Shown here piece by piece: positions 50,001 through 62,625 of a stretch of DNA of 64,000 nt. The notes below the pieces were generated by a model, which worked only from the letters and a program-made list of their open reading frames with translations, had not been told where the DNA came from and ran no database searches. This DNA comes from Erythrophleum ivorense (taxonomy: Eukaryota > Streptophyta > Magnoliopsida > Fabales > Fabaceae). The stretch is taken from NCBI GenBank assembly GCA_026724425.1, contig JAIUCV010000018.1:4728942-4792941 (forward strand), in the 5' to 3' direction. The position numbers were made by a program, and so were the translations under genes. Within the stretch, counting starts at the first letter, position 1; each line of letters begins with the position of its first letter.

Positions 50001-50320
50001 ATTGTTCCTTCCCAAATTTGGAGGTAAAGAGGGGGAAAATTTTATTTTAGAAAAAAATGTATTTACTCACTATGATATTTCTTGTCAATTATAGTCTCCT
50101 CCTACAAAAAATTGCAATTGATTCCTAAGCTATTAGTTTTGTTACAATAAATCTCTATCATCTAAACTTGGAATGCGGTTCAATTGTAATTTTCTTTTTA
50201 AAATTGGAAGTACATTATAATTGGAGGTAAAAATCAAGGTAAAAAAATGTAAATTTTTTCTATATTTTATTTATTGCTTGACATTCTTTTCATTAATTTT
50301 TATAACCAAATTTGTTATCA
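47090..50320. other. Intergenic, no supported gene
   Basis: Several short readings occur on both strands (for example 48,176-48,520 minus and 49,126-49,446 minus), but none has a recognisable domain. 47,465-47,650 is GC-richer and unrecognised. Confidence 0.4.
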
Positions 50321-50331
50321 TTTTTTTCAAT

Positions 50332-50359
50332 ACACACACACACACACACACACACACAT
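50332..50359. repeat. (CA)n microsatellite
   Basis: About 14 CA units. Confidence 0.95.
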
Positions 50360-50838
50360 TTGTTTTCTTTAAACTTCTGCCTTTCTGCTTATTCCAAAAA
50401 AAAAATCTCTGCTATCTAAGCAAGTAACCTTTTACTTTATTTTATTCTTTTTGAATATAAAATTATCATCTTCAGATTTAGATTTTATATGAAATTGTCA
50501 TCTCTTCCTGTTTTGAAACTCTTTGATTTTTGTTTGACATGAGCCTTTCAATGTGATCCCTCTTATAAGCATGCATTTATGGTAAGAGTTATACAAAATA
50601 AAATTTCTTAGGTTTAATTCCATTCCATGTGATTGTAGCCATTGGTGGAGTCAGCTTGTATTGAGAGTGAGTATATTCCTCCTTAAATTTCTAAAATTTA
50701 TATGAATATAGTATTAAATTTTAAGACTATATTCTCATATATTTTTTTTCAAGTTTTAAACCCATTGGATCTACTAAATTAACTAAACCTACACATTTTT
50801 TTAATTATTTTACATTTTAATATTAACCCACTCATGCA

Positions 50839-50840
50839 TG

Positions 50841-50871
<31 letters not shown>

Positions 50872-50877
50872 TTTTTC
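50839..50877. repeat. (TA)n plus T-tract
   Basis: About 12 TA units run into a T-tract of about 15, followed by a long pyrimidine-rich stretch up to about 50,985. Overlapping readings here are low-complexity artefacts. Confidence 0.9.
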
Positions 50878-51183
50878 ATTTTTTCCTTCATTTTATTTCT
50901 TTCTTCCACTCCTTTTTTCCCCCTTTAGCTTTCTTTCTCTTTACCCATTATCCCCTCCTTTTTCTCTCATTCTTAATTGCTTTATATTTAATTTACATAT
51001 ACATGTTTTTGTTATATTTTTGTAAATGATAATTTTACAAGTAAAATATAATTGAGTTCAAATGTCAATATATTATTTTAAATTAAGTAAAAAACAATTG
51101 TTTATATAAATATTACAAAACTTTAAAAACTTTATTAGATAAAATAGTATTTATAGTGCTTTATATATATATGTGTGTGTATG

Positions 51184-51197
51184 TGGGGGGGGGGGGG
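51184..51197. repeat. Poly-G run
   Basis: Fourteen consecutive G follow a (TA)/(GT) stretch in otherwise very AT-rich DNA. It is either a slippage site or an assembly weak point. Confidence 0.9.
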
Positions 51198-52179
51198 TAA
51201 ATTGATATTCATAATTTTTTATACTTTATTATATAATTTTATTTTTTAATTCAAATGTTCTTATAAGGCATTTATTAAATTATTATGATGTTAAGTGATG
51301 GTATATATATATTTTTTAATATATTCTTAGTATACATTATTTAACTATTGAATTTTAACTATTGAATAGATATAAAATTATGTTTTATGAAAATTTAGAT
51401 AGTAAAATTGTTAATATTAATATAAAAATTTTAATATATTATTATTTTTTTAAATTTGTATTGTTAGTTAGTTAATCTCATTTAATTTAATCTAAAATTA
51501 ATAAAAGGTATTTTATTAGACAATATACTAAAAAAATCTTTTTAGATAAGGTATACAATTTTTTTTATAAGATTTTTTATGCCCACGCTAAGACATAAAT
51601 AATTATAAAAAAAATGAAATATACTAATTTAATCCATTGTTCGTTGGAGTTTATATTATTTTTTAATATAATTATGATATTATATTGTTATTTGATATTT
51701 GTAATATTAATCATTCAATTTACTTTTATTATAACCTAAACAAAGAAGGAGAGGAATTTTCATCCATTTCATTATTAAACTTCTAAATACAAGGAATGAA
51801 AATTTAGGAATTGCATCCTCTAACATGATAAAGTAACTCTCAAATGAAATGAGATAAAAATTAAAATAATATGTAAAAAGAGAAGAAATAGATTTTATAA
51901 ATGATTTCATTGATGACGTTATTCTTTCTTTATTTAAGAAATATTTTTTCATTTATTCAATTAAAAAGATTTACATTCATAAATTTATTTGTTTTATTCC
52001 TTTATTTTTTGTTTCATTATATTTTATTTCATTTTCTTTTTCTAAAACTTCCATATTGGAATAAGTTTGGATTGAGGAAATAAAGTAGCAGAATGGAAGC
52101 AAAATTTTACTTTGGAAAATTTCTTTGCCTCAAATTTAAATAAACATTCATTTTTTTCTCTAAAATTTCCCTTTGTAAT

Positions 52180-52180
52180 C

Positions 52181-52239
<59 letters not shown>
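52180..52239. repeat. (CT)n(AT)n compound microsatellite
   Basis: About 20 CT units are followed by about eight AT units. Confidence 0.95.
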
Positions 52240-52289
52240 AACAATTTAAAGCATTCATTAATAAATTTTTAATAGATTTTTTGAAAGAA

Positions 52290-53215
52290 TCAATTATATA
52301 ATATTAAATTATAAAAATCATTCATATATCATATTTTTAATTGGAGAACATAATCACAAATATTTAAAGAGTTTGACTAAGAGCTTCGTTTAATTAGCCT
52401 TGCTTTTAAAGATTACTTATTCTTCTTTTATTTATTTGTTTGAATAAGTACTTATTTGAAGTTGTTGGGTTTTGGCACTGTTTATGGGGAGAAAATAAGT
52501 TTTTTTTGGGGACAATAAAACCTATTTTTTGAATTACTGGAAGGAAGTATGAAATTAAAACTTGTCGTTTATAGTAGAAAATTAATTTTTTTAAAGACAC
52601 AAATGTTCTCCCTCAAGATCACTAATTAACTTTATCATATTTGTTAGCCATAATCTTATCTCCATTCTCATGGTTTCTTATCCTTTCTAATTTGACAATG
52701 AAACATTTAAAAAATAGACTAAGCACAATGATATTTATAAAAGCACTCATAAGATAATTTTGCTAAATAATTGTAAAAATTATTCATATATTATATTTTT
52801 ATTAAAAAACATAATAGCAGATACTTAAAAATTTTGACTAAGAGCTTGTTTAGTCTTGCTTCTAAGCTTTTTCTTTTATTTTTTAAGTACTTATTTGAAT
52901 TTTTCTTTTGGTTTTTGCACTGTTCATGGGAAAAAAATAAACTTTTTCTTTTTCGGAGTAAAACCTATTTTTTGTGATAGAAAGAAAGTAAAAAATTAGA
53001 ACTTCTCTTTTAAAGTAGACCATTTTTTTTAAAAAAAATACTTTCACTCAAAATCATTAATTATTATAATTATCTCTATCATTTGTTACCTATAGTTTTT
53101 TTTCTTCCCAATCTCTTGGTTTTTCTTTTTAAGTTGACGGTGAAAATTTTTAAAAAATTGACCAAAAACAATGATAATTATAAAAGTGCTCATCAAATAA
53201 TTTTGTTAAAAAATA
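52290..53215. repeat. ~470-bp diverged tandem duplication
   Basis: Copy 1 (about 52,290-52,762) and copy 2 (about 52,763-53,215) share TTGACTAAGAGCTT(C)GTTTA, AGTACTTATTTGAA, CACTGTT(T/C)ATGGG and AAAACCTATTTTTTG, with a shared tail (ACAATGATA(T/A)TTATAAAAG(C/T)(A/G)CTCAT). They look like two copies of one nonautonomous element in tandem. No clear terminal inverted repeats were found. Confidence 0.7.
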
Positions 53216-53339
53216 ATTAATTTTATAGAATTTTATTTGTAAAAATAATTTTAAATAAACAAAAATTCACATCATGGGAAGATTTGTCAAGACCTAAGAC
53301 CGAAATCTTAAACTCAATTTTACAAAATTTAAAAAATAT

Positions 53340-53646
53340 ATTATAGGTACATGCGAATTCGTGGGTTGGGTCACGTTTCGACGGATCGAAAACTTCCAGC
53401 ATCTAAACCCATCGGGTTTGCTTCGACCCGACCCATTCCACAGTACAGATCCATCTCGCTCACAAAATTGAGTGCGGGTTTGCTGTCGACCCGACCCGGA
53501 ATCCTGCTTGAGCGGCTCTGGCTCGAGTGGAGAAGAGGACTGCATTGTCGAACTTTAAAGTCTGAGCCCCATGGACGTGTCTCCGTGGTAATTATTTAGT
53601 ATTCAGTTTTCGAGTCCGCAGGCAAAGATAGCGGAGGCAGGTAGAT
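53340..53646 (+). promoter_or_regulatory. GC-richer 5' region of the F5/8C-domain gene
   Basis: A sharp rise in GC content, with CpG-containing words such as CGACCCGACCC, begins about 300 bp before the ATG. The 5' untranslated leader probably lies within it. No unambiguous TATA box is visible near the start. Confidence 0.4.
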
Positions 53647-56600
53647 ATGGAGGTGGAGTTGGAGCCTCGGGTGAAGCCTCTGCCCTATAAGGTTAAGGCC
53701 ATGTCTAGGGAATCACCGTCGCAGAAGGCGGCGCATGTCCTTGACAACGAACTCCGCACTCACTGGTCCACCGCTACCAATACCAAAGAATGGATTTTAC
53801 TTGAACTTGATGTACGTATTTTATTCCATGGACCTCTGTCTCTTTCTTTCTCAATCACATCCTTCTTTCCTGTCTGCTTTTGTTGTGGTTCGGGGTGATT
53901 GCTTGTTTGGTTTTCGAGAAACCCCAGGAAAACTTTGATGAAAGGTGTTTTTAAGTTTCGACAGATCAGTGACATGATTGAACTGCGGCTTGTACGGTAA
54001 ATGCTTATTTGGCACTTTCTACTCTGTTGTCTAAATTTCTTGAATTGAACCCAAGTGCTACTTAGAGTTATGAAGTCTTTCACTTTTAATGCTCAGTTTT
54101 TTGGTCAGAAGCAGAAATGGTTGGAATGAGTACGCAGTTGTTGTACTTTAGCTCCATATTTCAGGAGCATGTAATTACGCACACGCTCTAATGGATATTG
54201 CTGATTTGTGATGAAAACTTTTCCCTTCATTGAAGTGTCATTGACGTCCCTACGAGTTTAGCAGTGTTAAATTGGATCAACTATTAAACAAAGGATATGT
54301 AAATGGCGCATAGGACAGATAAGGCACTATCTCCTGATGTTGATGTGTCTTTAAACTCAGAGACTAGCAGTCTTCTTTGAATTGTTCTATTTCTATTCAC
54401 CTTCAGGGTCTTGGGTGGAAGCAGTGTGTATGACGTGGAGGAAATGTCCTTTTATTTGCTGGTTTGTGGTATAATTCACAGAATTTTTTGACACAACTCA
54501 TTATGGGCAGGTTTGTTCCCCCAGGTTCTTTATTTGATTTCTGTTCATGTCCATTCAGGGTGGGTTCTGTGAGTCATTCTAAGAGAAACTGGTGAACTTC
54601 TATGAGTTAGTGCTTTGTTCTTTTTCTCTTCTGTGCTTTATGTTGATTTAGAAGGATTGAACATCCTCTACTTTTGTGCGCCTATATTCTTTGTCTTGTT
54701 TTTTCAAGTATGAAAATAGCAAAGACTTTCTTTAATTTAGTATCATAATCTTCAAACCTTGCTACCTGTTCATAATGCCCCTCTTCTTTAGTTAGACAGT
54801 AAGTTTCCCATAAACTTGGAGCTTTCACTTCATCAAGAGCCCTAATGATGGCCAGATTTCCAAGTTGTCCTTTTAATTCACTTGATTCTTTTTATTTTTC
54901 TCTCAGCTTCAATTGATGTATTTAGTCTTTGAACTATTGTGGTTCTGCTACATGTAAATCTTTCCTTCAATATTTGGTTCACAATTCTACTGGCAAGAAT
55001 TGGTCTTCACTAGGTCCTTTTGGAAGGTGAAGGCTCCTTCGGAGGTTAAAGTCTATTTTTGGGCTGCAGTATTCAATAGGATTAATGCAAAATCTATTGC
55101 AGGCTTGCAGGCCACACAAGGCTTTTGTCTCCTGACATTTCTAAGTTGTGCTTTTATAATTTGGATATAAGCAGTGACTTGTTTTTACACGGATATGGGT
55201 TGGCAGTTGTCGAGCAAGCTTTTTGCTATTTTTGATTTTGAGGAGATTTGAGTCTGTTACAGATGCAAAGGACAGATAAGATCCTTTTTCACACTCATTT
55301 TTTGGGATTCAGGAAGAGTAAGAAAAACGAGGTTTTATGGTAGCAGATGAACCAGCAGAACTAGCTGGTTAAAAAAAATAGCATTGTGCACATTTTGCCT
55401 CAAGAATAATTTCATTACCCATATGAGCAAGACTGGAGCTGTTGTTGAAACTGTTATATTTTGTTTCTGGATTGATCTCAATGCTGGAGTTTTTAATCAG
55501 CTAGTTCAGTTTGGAGATAGAATTGTGTTTTTGGCCTCGGTTTTGCTTTGATGGTTTTGGAAAGGGATTGGAAAGTTCTATTGAGTATATATCTTTGTTA
55601 GATAAGTGTATTGATGAATGATGACTAACGGGCTGGGCTTGTACTAGTTTTACTATCATTGTACTTGACTTAATTTATAAACAGACAAATAGGGTGCTTG
55701 GTTAAGTAAGTTAGAGATCCCCTTTAGATTCCTCTTTCTTTCCTTTTCTCTGTTAACCGTATCTTTTTGGTTTTTACTCTGTTAACATCATCTGTTTTCC
55801 TTGTTTTGTTGTTTTTGCATCCTATTTTAGAGACTCTTTCCATTGAACAAAGCTTCCTACATCAGGATGATCTTGTACACTCTAGGATTTGCATTTGATA
55901 AGGGGTGTCAATAGGGCAGTTTGGAGGGTGGTTGAGGGGTTGGGTTCTGAAAGGTTAGGTTATGACTGGCCTATTAATCCATTTGCAACCTGTGCAAATT
56001 CCACACCCCCCCCCCCCCCGGGGGGCCTGTGCCCCAAAAATAAAAAAGGCAGCATGTTCATTACCTCTTTATAACCTGCCCATTATATTTACTATTGATA
56101 ATATTTCTTAGAACATGTATGTTTATGTTACTTTTTCTTAGGAGATTCTTGGTATAGTTATTTATAACAATTCTCGCTGTCAATTAGATACTCAACAGCA
56201 TGGATAGATTGACGAAGATGGTCTTGAAGATCCTTGGATTTAAAGGTCCATATAAATATTGAGAGTAAAATTTTGAACTATAACTTGGTGGGTTGGGCAG
56301 ACTTCAAAGTATGGGCTTAATTTGCCAGGCATTTATTTGACTAATTAATACAAATGGCTTGATTGGTTGTTATGTTTCTCTGTCAGATTGTAATGGCTTT
56401 GCTGTTTTCTTTGGAATTGATAAATTAGGCAGCTTAAGTATCATGCTTTTACATATTTTATTTTGACATTTATATATAAAAGAAGTGCATGAATAATGTC
56501 ATTCACTTGCGATAATATGTAATTGGCAATAGAAGCTCTCCCAATCCCTTTGTATGTGATATAAAAGCTCCAAAATTTTTTAATGTTCAATTATGTTTTA

Positions 56601-59600
56601 TTCTAAATCTTCTTGCATTGCTAAATACTAGTTATATTGTTTTCTTTGTTGCAGGAGCCTTGCTTATTGTCACATATACGGATCTATAACAAGTCCGTAC
56701 TCGAGTGGGAAATTGCAGTTGGCTTACGTTACAAGGTTAGTTGCTCAAAGTTGTCAAACAATTGATCTTTGGAATCTAGTTTTTTTTTTAATATTATTTA
56801 GTTTATGTCAAATATCGAAATTATCCAATTCAGGGGAGTATGCTACTTGGAATTTTGACTTTTTAAGGGATCTTACTTAAGACTGATAGAGATGTAATTG
56901 AAATTGAATCCCTTTTTCTTCTTGGTCCTTTTAGATTATCAACAGTAAAGGTAGTAGAGTTTAGAATCTAGATGATTCACGTGTGAACACTTGTAAATTT
57001 TACTTTCATTTCCTTACTTACACTCCTACTAGAGAAGATTTCTTTCTTAGAGAAACCTACTTGGAAAACTAAAGCTCCTTCAAAGGTCAGGTCTTATTAT
57101 TTGGACAATAGTACTCAAATAGACTTAAAACAAATGATATGCTGCAGATTTGTAGATCTCCTTGATTAAGCAGGGAGTTGTTTGTTTACTGAGGGCAAGG
57201 ACATTGTTCGAAGAGTTGCTAGCTGCTGAAATTCTTGAATCGTGGTTAAGTGCGGTTGTGGAATGTTGTGAGTCTGGTGAGGTGTCTAGGTGTCCATGTC
57301 TGGGTCTGATTTTGTTGTTAACTGGGTTTTAATTGTAATAAGCTGAGGCTTGTAATCTTCAGTTTGTGGGGTACTTTTGAGGATCTTATCAATCAGTTCA
57401 CGGTTGTACAAATTAACAAATTAAGTTGATTGTTATATGTTAAGATATTATTATTATTATTATTATCATATAATAGTCTTGGAGTTTATTATTGTCTACT
57501 AGTCTTATAATTATATCTTATCATTATCTTTATGAGTTTATCTAGTGGCTAAACACTTTTTCAAAATATTATAATTATCAGAGGGTACAAGGTTTGAGCT
57601 TTGTAGTGTTTTTCTTCAACTTCAAGCTCTGTTAACATGAAATTTCAATAGCCGGGACAGAATTCTTGCATTAATGGTGCCTCTGTGCTCTTAGATGGGT
57701 TATGGGATAGGGTTCTTTTTGTGGCCATCCTCTAATGTTCTGCTCATGGTTTCTTATATAGGAATTTCTCTGTCTCACAGGCATAGGGATTGGGTAGCTT
57801 TGGTATATGCTTGCGGCTGTGTTTATCCTTTTCCTCCTTGCTGGTCTGTTTTCCTCTCCTAAGAGGATGTCTTATTCTCCTCATATGTATTTCTCTTTCT
57901 TTCTAATAAAGTTTCTTATTCCCAAATTTTTTTTCCTTTTAAAAAATCTATACTGTACCCTTTCTATCAAATCATATGATATCTTCTGTTGAGGAAAGGT
58001 ATGCCTTTCTTTCTGTGATTTATAAGAGGTCTTCTGAAGGCCTATAAAATTAGTTTGTATTTTCTTAATTGTCTGGAAAGAAAGGTTTTCGTTTTATCTT
58101 CCCTTACTGTTCAGATTAGAATCCCATCCTTGTTTTGTCTAGGTTTTCATCCAAGTTCTCTAGGTTCATCTTTTAAAATTTTTATAAATATAATTACATT
58201 TGATTCAAAATCTTATTCTACATCTACTTCACATTGGGAAACACCGAAGGTTGCTAGCACACTATATTGATCTGTGGATGAACTTGATCACTAAAACAGA
58301 TATATCTACAATGCCTTATAGACAAGCTTGTGTGGTCACTGTTGCATGGAATGGTATTGATTTTTGGGAATAGACAACGTATTCTCAGTGATCTATGTGG
58401 CTGGGATTTGACATAAACCTTTACCTAGGGTTACATCCTGTCTTTTGGTTTTACTACAGAATTTAAGTGACTTTGATTATTGTCCTTTGTCTAACTTCTC
58501 TAGATTTCATAATGGATCTATATGCTGCTGAAGCTGTAAAATATAGTTAAAATTGCATGCGGCCTCATACCTCTGAGTGCACTTCAGCATCAGGACATTC
58601 TTCAGTGTCTAATAAAAGGCAATGGTTTATTCATTAAAAGTTGAAACTTCAACTGTTTGCACCAATTACTTGTATGTAAATGACGCTCTATAAATTAAAG
58701 GCTTCCTCGTCAATTTTATCTTGTTTGTTATGTTTTAAATTATTCATTTTGGTAGATGAAAGTATGTTGCATGCTTTACTGATTAGTATTTGCTTGCCAG
58801 CCAGAGATTTTTCTGAAAGTTCGACCACGCTGTGAAGCACCCAGACGTGACATGATCTATCCTACAAACTATACTCCATGTCGATATGTGAAAATATCTT
58901 GTTTGCGTGGAAATCCCATTGCTATTTTCTTTGTCCAGGTCTGCTGTCAAACCTTTTCCCTTTCTGCTCTTCATCAGTGTTATGCTATCAAATTCTTTAA
59001 GTAGCTATAGCTATCTTTGTCATTGTTTACTTTAGCCATTTGGTTAATCAGATAATGGGATGTTTAGTGGTTGCATTACACTTCTTCTTAAGAAGCTAGA
59101 AGGTGCAAGAAGTCTAAAGCTTTTTGAAGCATATTTGCTTCGTGTAGTGTATTTAGCTGGAGTGTATTGACGATAATATTCCTTTAAAGCGATTGTTTTT
59201 GGCTGTTTGGAAAAGGAATTTTCTATCTGCATTGTTTCATTGCTCTCATGTGGTTGTTCTTTAGGAGTGAATCTGTTGTTGGTTTTGCATTCTTTGAACT
59301 TTCTTATTCAGATTTCTCTAGTTTATTTTGGGCTCCCTTATTATTGTGACTTTTGTGGGAACATTCTTGGACTCTTGGATGCTTTAAATATATTTATTTG
59401 ACTGGGGAAAAAAACTTTATTAGAAAGAAAGAGAATTACATGAAAGGAAGATAAGACGGATGCCTAAAAGAGAATAATGCAAAGAAAAAGGGAAAAAGAA
59501 AAGAACACTTGAATTTAAACAAATTACGATGTTGCCCAATCTCTATTCATATCAGACATAGATAATCTATGAAATCCCATAAGTCATTTATACTCAATGA

Positions 59601-62600
59601 AACACCAGTAAATACCTTAGGTTTGTATTCCATCACAATACACCAAATCACAACAAAAACTGCTCATTGCCACAAAACTTATCCATCTTTATTGTGACCC
59701 AAGCATTTATACTGGATCATTAAAAAGCGATCCAAAATTTTGGGGATACTCAACTCTGACCAAAATTACCATACAACTTTTTCCAAAGTGAGGTAGCATA
59801 ATACAATACAAAAACAAGTGCCCAATTGTTTCTGAATTAGCCTTACACATATATGTTAAGGGGAATCTCCCTATTTGGCCTTCAAACCTGCAACATGTGA
59901 TTGGTATTAATTCTTTTGAGTTTTGACTACTTGGTCTCCACACAAATGATTTCATCTTTAATGTGATTTTAGTGTTACTAATTATTTCCTTAAGAAGAAA
60001 AAGTGCCCTATTGGGATAAGAAATAGGAATTTTCTCAAGAAGAAAAAGTGCCTTGTTGGGATAACAACAAGAAGAAGAAGAAGCCTTTTTTCACAAGGTG
60101 AAAAAAATTACATGGATCAAACGATGCTATAAAATTCTATTATGAATCATGTTTTTAGAAGAACCACTTAAGTCTAAATCCTTCTTAATGGTTTTGCCTA
60201 TAGGGTTTTTTGGTCTCCTTTTATGTCTAATTATTGGACTATTCTTCATTTGATTTACTCTTCTTACTGGAGCTTTTATAGGTCTTTTCTACACATTCCC
60301 AAATCATTTAAGGCACAATTCTATAATCTTTTTCATAATAGGTGCTACCTCAACTTTTTTTCTAATGCATTCATTTCTTATCCAAATAAATAAGAAATAA
60401 GAAAATAAAAAAATAAGTCTTGCAACAATCTAGAGTCTAAACTCTCCTATCTAAGGAGGAAGAAAGACAAGTGGGCTCAAGTAGAAGTGAAAGAGCTTCA
60501 AGTTTATGAACTTCTCTATAGAAGTGATTTCTACCAAAATGAAAATTCCAAGAAAACTTATCCTCATGAAACGACAAAAATACTGAATAGGAGGTTATGA
60601 CACAAAGACATATGAAACAAATTTGGAAAAGCTTGACAAAAAGGAACATTTTTTCCTCAAAAGTCCTTGCAAAACCTAATTCGAAGATCATCAATCACTC
60701 TGAGGGTTGTAAGATCTAGAAGAGATGTAATCTTTAGTCTACTAACCAAATGTGCTAGATTAGTGTCCCATCCATTCTAAACCTAACCATACTCTGAATA
60801 ACCATGAAAGTAAATTAAACCATTCTTGTGGGAAACGCCATAGCCATTTACCTGTCCATGCAATATTTTTGGAGACCATGTTTCTAAGATCTAGGCCCAC
60901 TTCCTTCTACAAACAGATGACTCTCCTTAACTTGCCCATGCTTGACCAAAGAAAATCTCTCACAATCTTCTCTAACCTCTGGGCAACAACCGCTAGGGTT
61001 CTAAAAAGAGGAAGATAGTGTATGAGAGTGCTAGGGAGATAAGATTAAGTAAGAGTGATGCAACCACTCGAGGAGAAGACCGACCCCTTTTGATTTTAGG
61101 TACTTTTTGAACAACTGGCTCGTAGACTTAGGGCTGCCCTTAGAGGGATGCGTAGATATGTTAGAGGCCCATTAAGAACTTGACAACTAGTATTAGAAGC
61201 CAAAGAAGAAAGAACCTGGTTGTCTATATATAACCCCACCAAATCACTTTGAACATTTAATTTTTACCCTCAAACGATCATAAAAGGACGGATGATGAGA
61301 ACATTCCCAAAACCATCCCTATGACCCTATCTTGCTATAGAAAAATTGTATCACTTGTAATCTGAAGGTGAAAAATGACAACCTCTGCTGAACTAACTCA
61401 TAACCCCTTAACAAGACCTCTTCGACAACCCTAGAAAGCATTCTAGTGAGCACATCGTCCACTAGAGCAAAAGAAAAAGGAGCCCTTGTCTAACTATTTG
61501 CTTTCATTGAAACCAAGATTTAGGCTCACCATTGACAGACACTGGGAAGTTAACGTAGAAAGACAACCTGAAATCCACCCTCAAGTGGCATGCCTGATTG
61601 TGTTTGCTATGAACGTGAGTTGCACCACTTGATTGGATTTTATTGATCTCCATTACCTTATACATGCCAATGCCCCCCATAGACATCCCAACCCAAATTT
61701 CATTAGCTAAACACCATGAAATGTCCTCCTTGTACCTCACCCACAAAAGATAGAAACGCATCAACTTCTGCTTGCATATGATTTAATATATGCCATTATC
61801 CTGCACATAAAAGGCATCTCCACAAGGTACATAAAATGATTGTCATTCTCATGAATTTACAATTTTTTTGTAACCTTTATTTGGATTGGGTGTTAGTTCC
61901 GAGCCAAATTATTACAAACTTATGTTTCAAAGTTTGAAATGGTTCAGTACTAAGCTTGTTTTTGTCTTCTGTGTGTTGCAGCTTATAGGAGCTTCTGTGG
62001 CTGGTCTAGAACCTGAGTTTCAACCAGTTGTTAATTACTTGTTACCACATATTATATCACACAAACAGGATCCTCATGATATGCATCTCCAGGTGGGTTA
62101 CACTGACCTTCCATCAATGTGCTTATTATGTAATCTGTATCTTTTTATTAATCTATCAAGCATGGACATCCCAAAAAGGAGAGCTGCGTTAGTATCCTCA
62201 TTTGTGTTTGATACAAGTTGGATACTCGTATTAGACACCACACAGCATTTCAAGTTACGTATGGACACTTAAGATTATGTCATGTCACTGTGTTCGTGTT
62301 GTGTCCCATGGTTGTGTCAGTGTCCATGCTTCCTAGTCATTACTGTTTGTTTGCTTTCTGATGTTATATGGTTTGTAGTTGCTGCAAGACATAACAAATC
62401 GGTTGCTTATGTTTCTTCCACAACTAGAGGTAAAAGTGAACAAATTCCTTCTAGATTTCTATCTGCTGATCCTCCTCCTTTGCTGTTCCCTAATGTTTTG
62501 AGTGTTGCATTTATATAATTTCAGGCAGACCTTACAAACTTTCTAGATACTCCAGAGTCTAACATACGTTTCCTTGCCATGCTTGCTGGTCCTTTTTATC

Positions 62601-62625
62601 CTATTCTTCAAATTGTGAATGAAAG
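53647..62625 (+). CDS. Conserved plant protein, N-terminal F5/8C-like domain (partial)
   Basis: Six exons join in frame: 53,647-53,811, 56,655-56,735, 58,801-58,938, 61,982-62,092, 62,379-62,429 and 62,525-62,625. All borders are GT-AG. The first five junctions are phase 0 and the sixth donor is phase 2, so the gene continues past the window. The ATG has G at -3 and +4. About 215 residues are seen. Residues 15-130 (AMSRESPSQKAAHVLD, THWSTATNTKEWILLELDEP, IRIYNKSVLEWEIAVGLRYK, CRYVKISCLRGNPIAIFFVQ) look like a galactose-binding/discoidin or XRCC1-N-type beta sandwich. The later part (LLPHIISHKQ, NRLLMFLPQLEADL, RFLAMLAGPFYPILQIVNER) looks helical. I recognise it as a conserved plant protein but cannot name it. 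No stop or shift is seen, so it is probably functional. Introns 1-3 hold LINE remnants. Confidence 0.85.
55008..55260 (+). pseudogene. LINE RT C-terminal (zf-RVT) fragment in intron 1
   Basis: The plus strand reads FWKVKAPSEVKVYFWAAVF and NRINAKSI, the start of the reverse-transcriptase zinc-binding region of plant L1 LINEs. Its cysteines have decayed. It lies in the sense orientation within the host intron. Confidence 0.65.
55993..56023. repeat. Poly-C/poly-G palindromic tract
   Basis: About 14 C are followed by six G in CCCCCGGGGGGCC, a possible hairpin or i-motif-like tract within intron 1 of the F5/8C-domain gene. Confidence 0.8.
57058..57935 (+). mobile_element. LINE 3'-end remnant in intron 2
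   Basis: It starts with TWKTKAPSKVRSYY (zf-RVT start) and ends with CTTTCTTTCTAATAAAGTTTC followed by a T-rich stretch. The same end word appears, inverted, at 59,405-59,430 for the LINE in intron 3, marking a shared 3' tail. Confidence 0.6.
59405..61780 (-). mobile_element. L1-type LINE remnant, antisense in intron 3
   Basis: On the minus strand, 61,560-61,500 reads VNFPVSVNGEPKSWFQ, the RT segment before RQGDPLSP, which is itself decayed. 61,000-60,830 reads LEKIVRDFLWS, RNMVSKNIAWTGKWLWRFP (GLxxRNxxxxNxALLGKWLWRFP type). 60,600-60,437 reads EDKFSWNFHFGRNHFYREVH. 59,955-59,707 reads MCKANSETIGHLFLYC, the zinc-binding HLFxHC motif. The 3' end at about 59,405 carries the inverted TTTCTAATAAAG tail. 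There are many stops. The 5' half (endonuclease) is absent, as is common for truncated LINEs. Confidence 0.8.

Noticed and set aside
50834..51029. Overlapping 63-codon plus-strand frames
   Set aside because: They are translations of (TA)n and a long pyrimidine tract; low complexity only.
53294..53545. 83-codon minus-strand frame upstream of the F5/8C gene
   Set aside because: It is a GC-rich 5' region of the other strand with no domain. A divergent gene is possible but unsupported.
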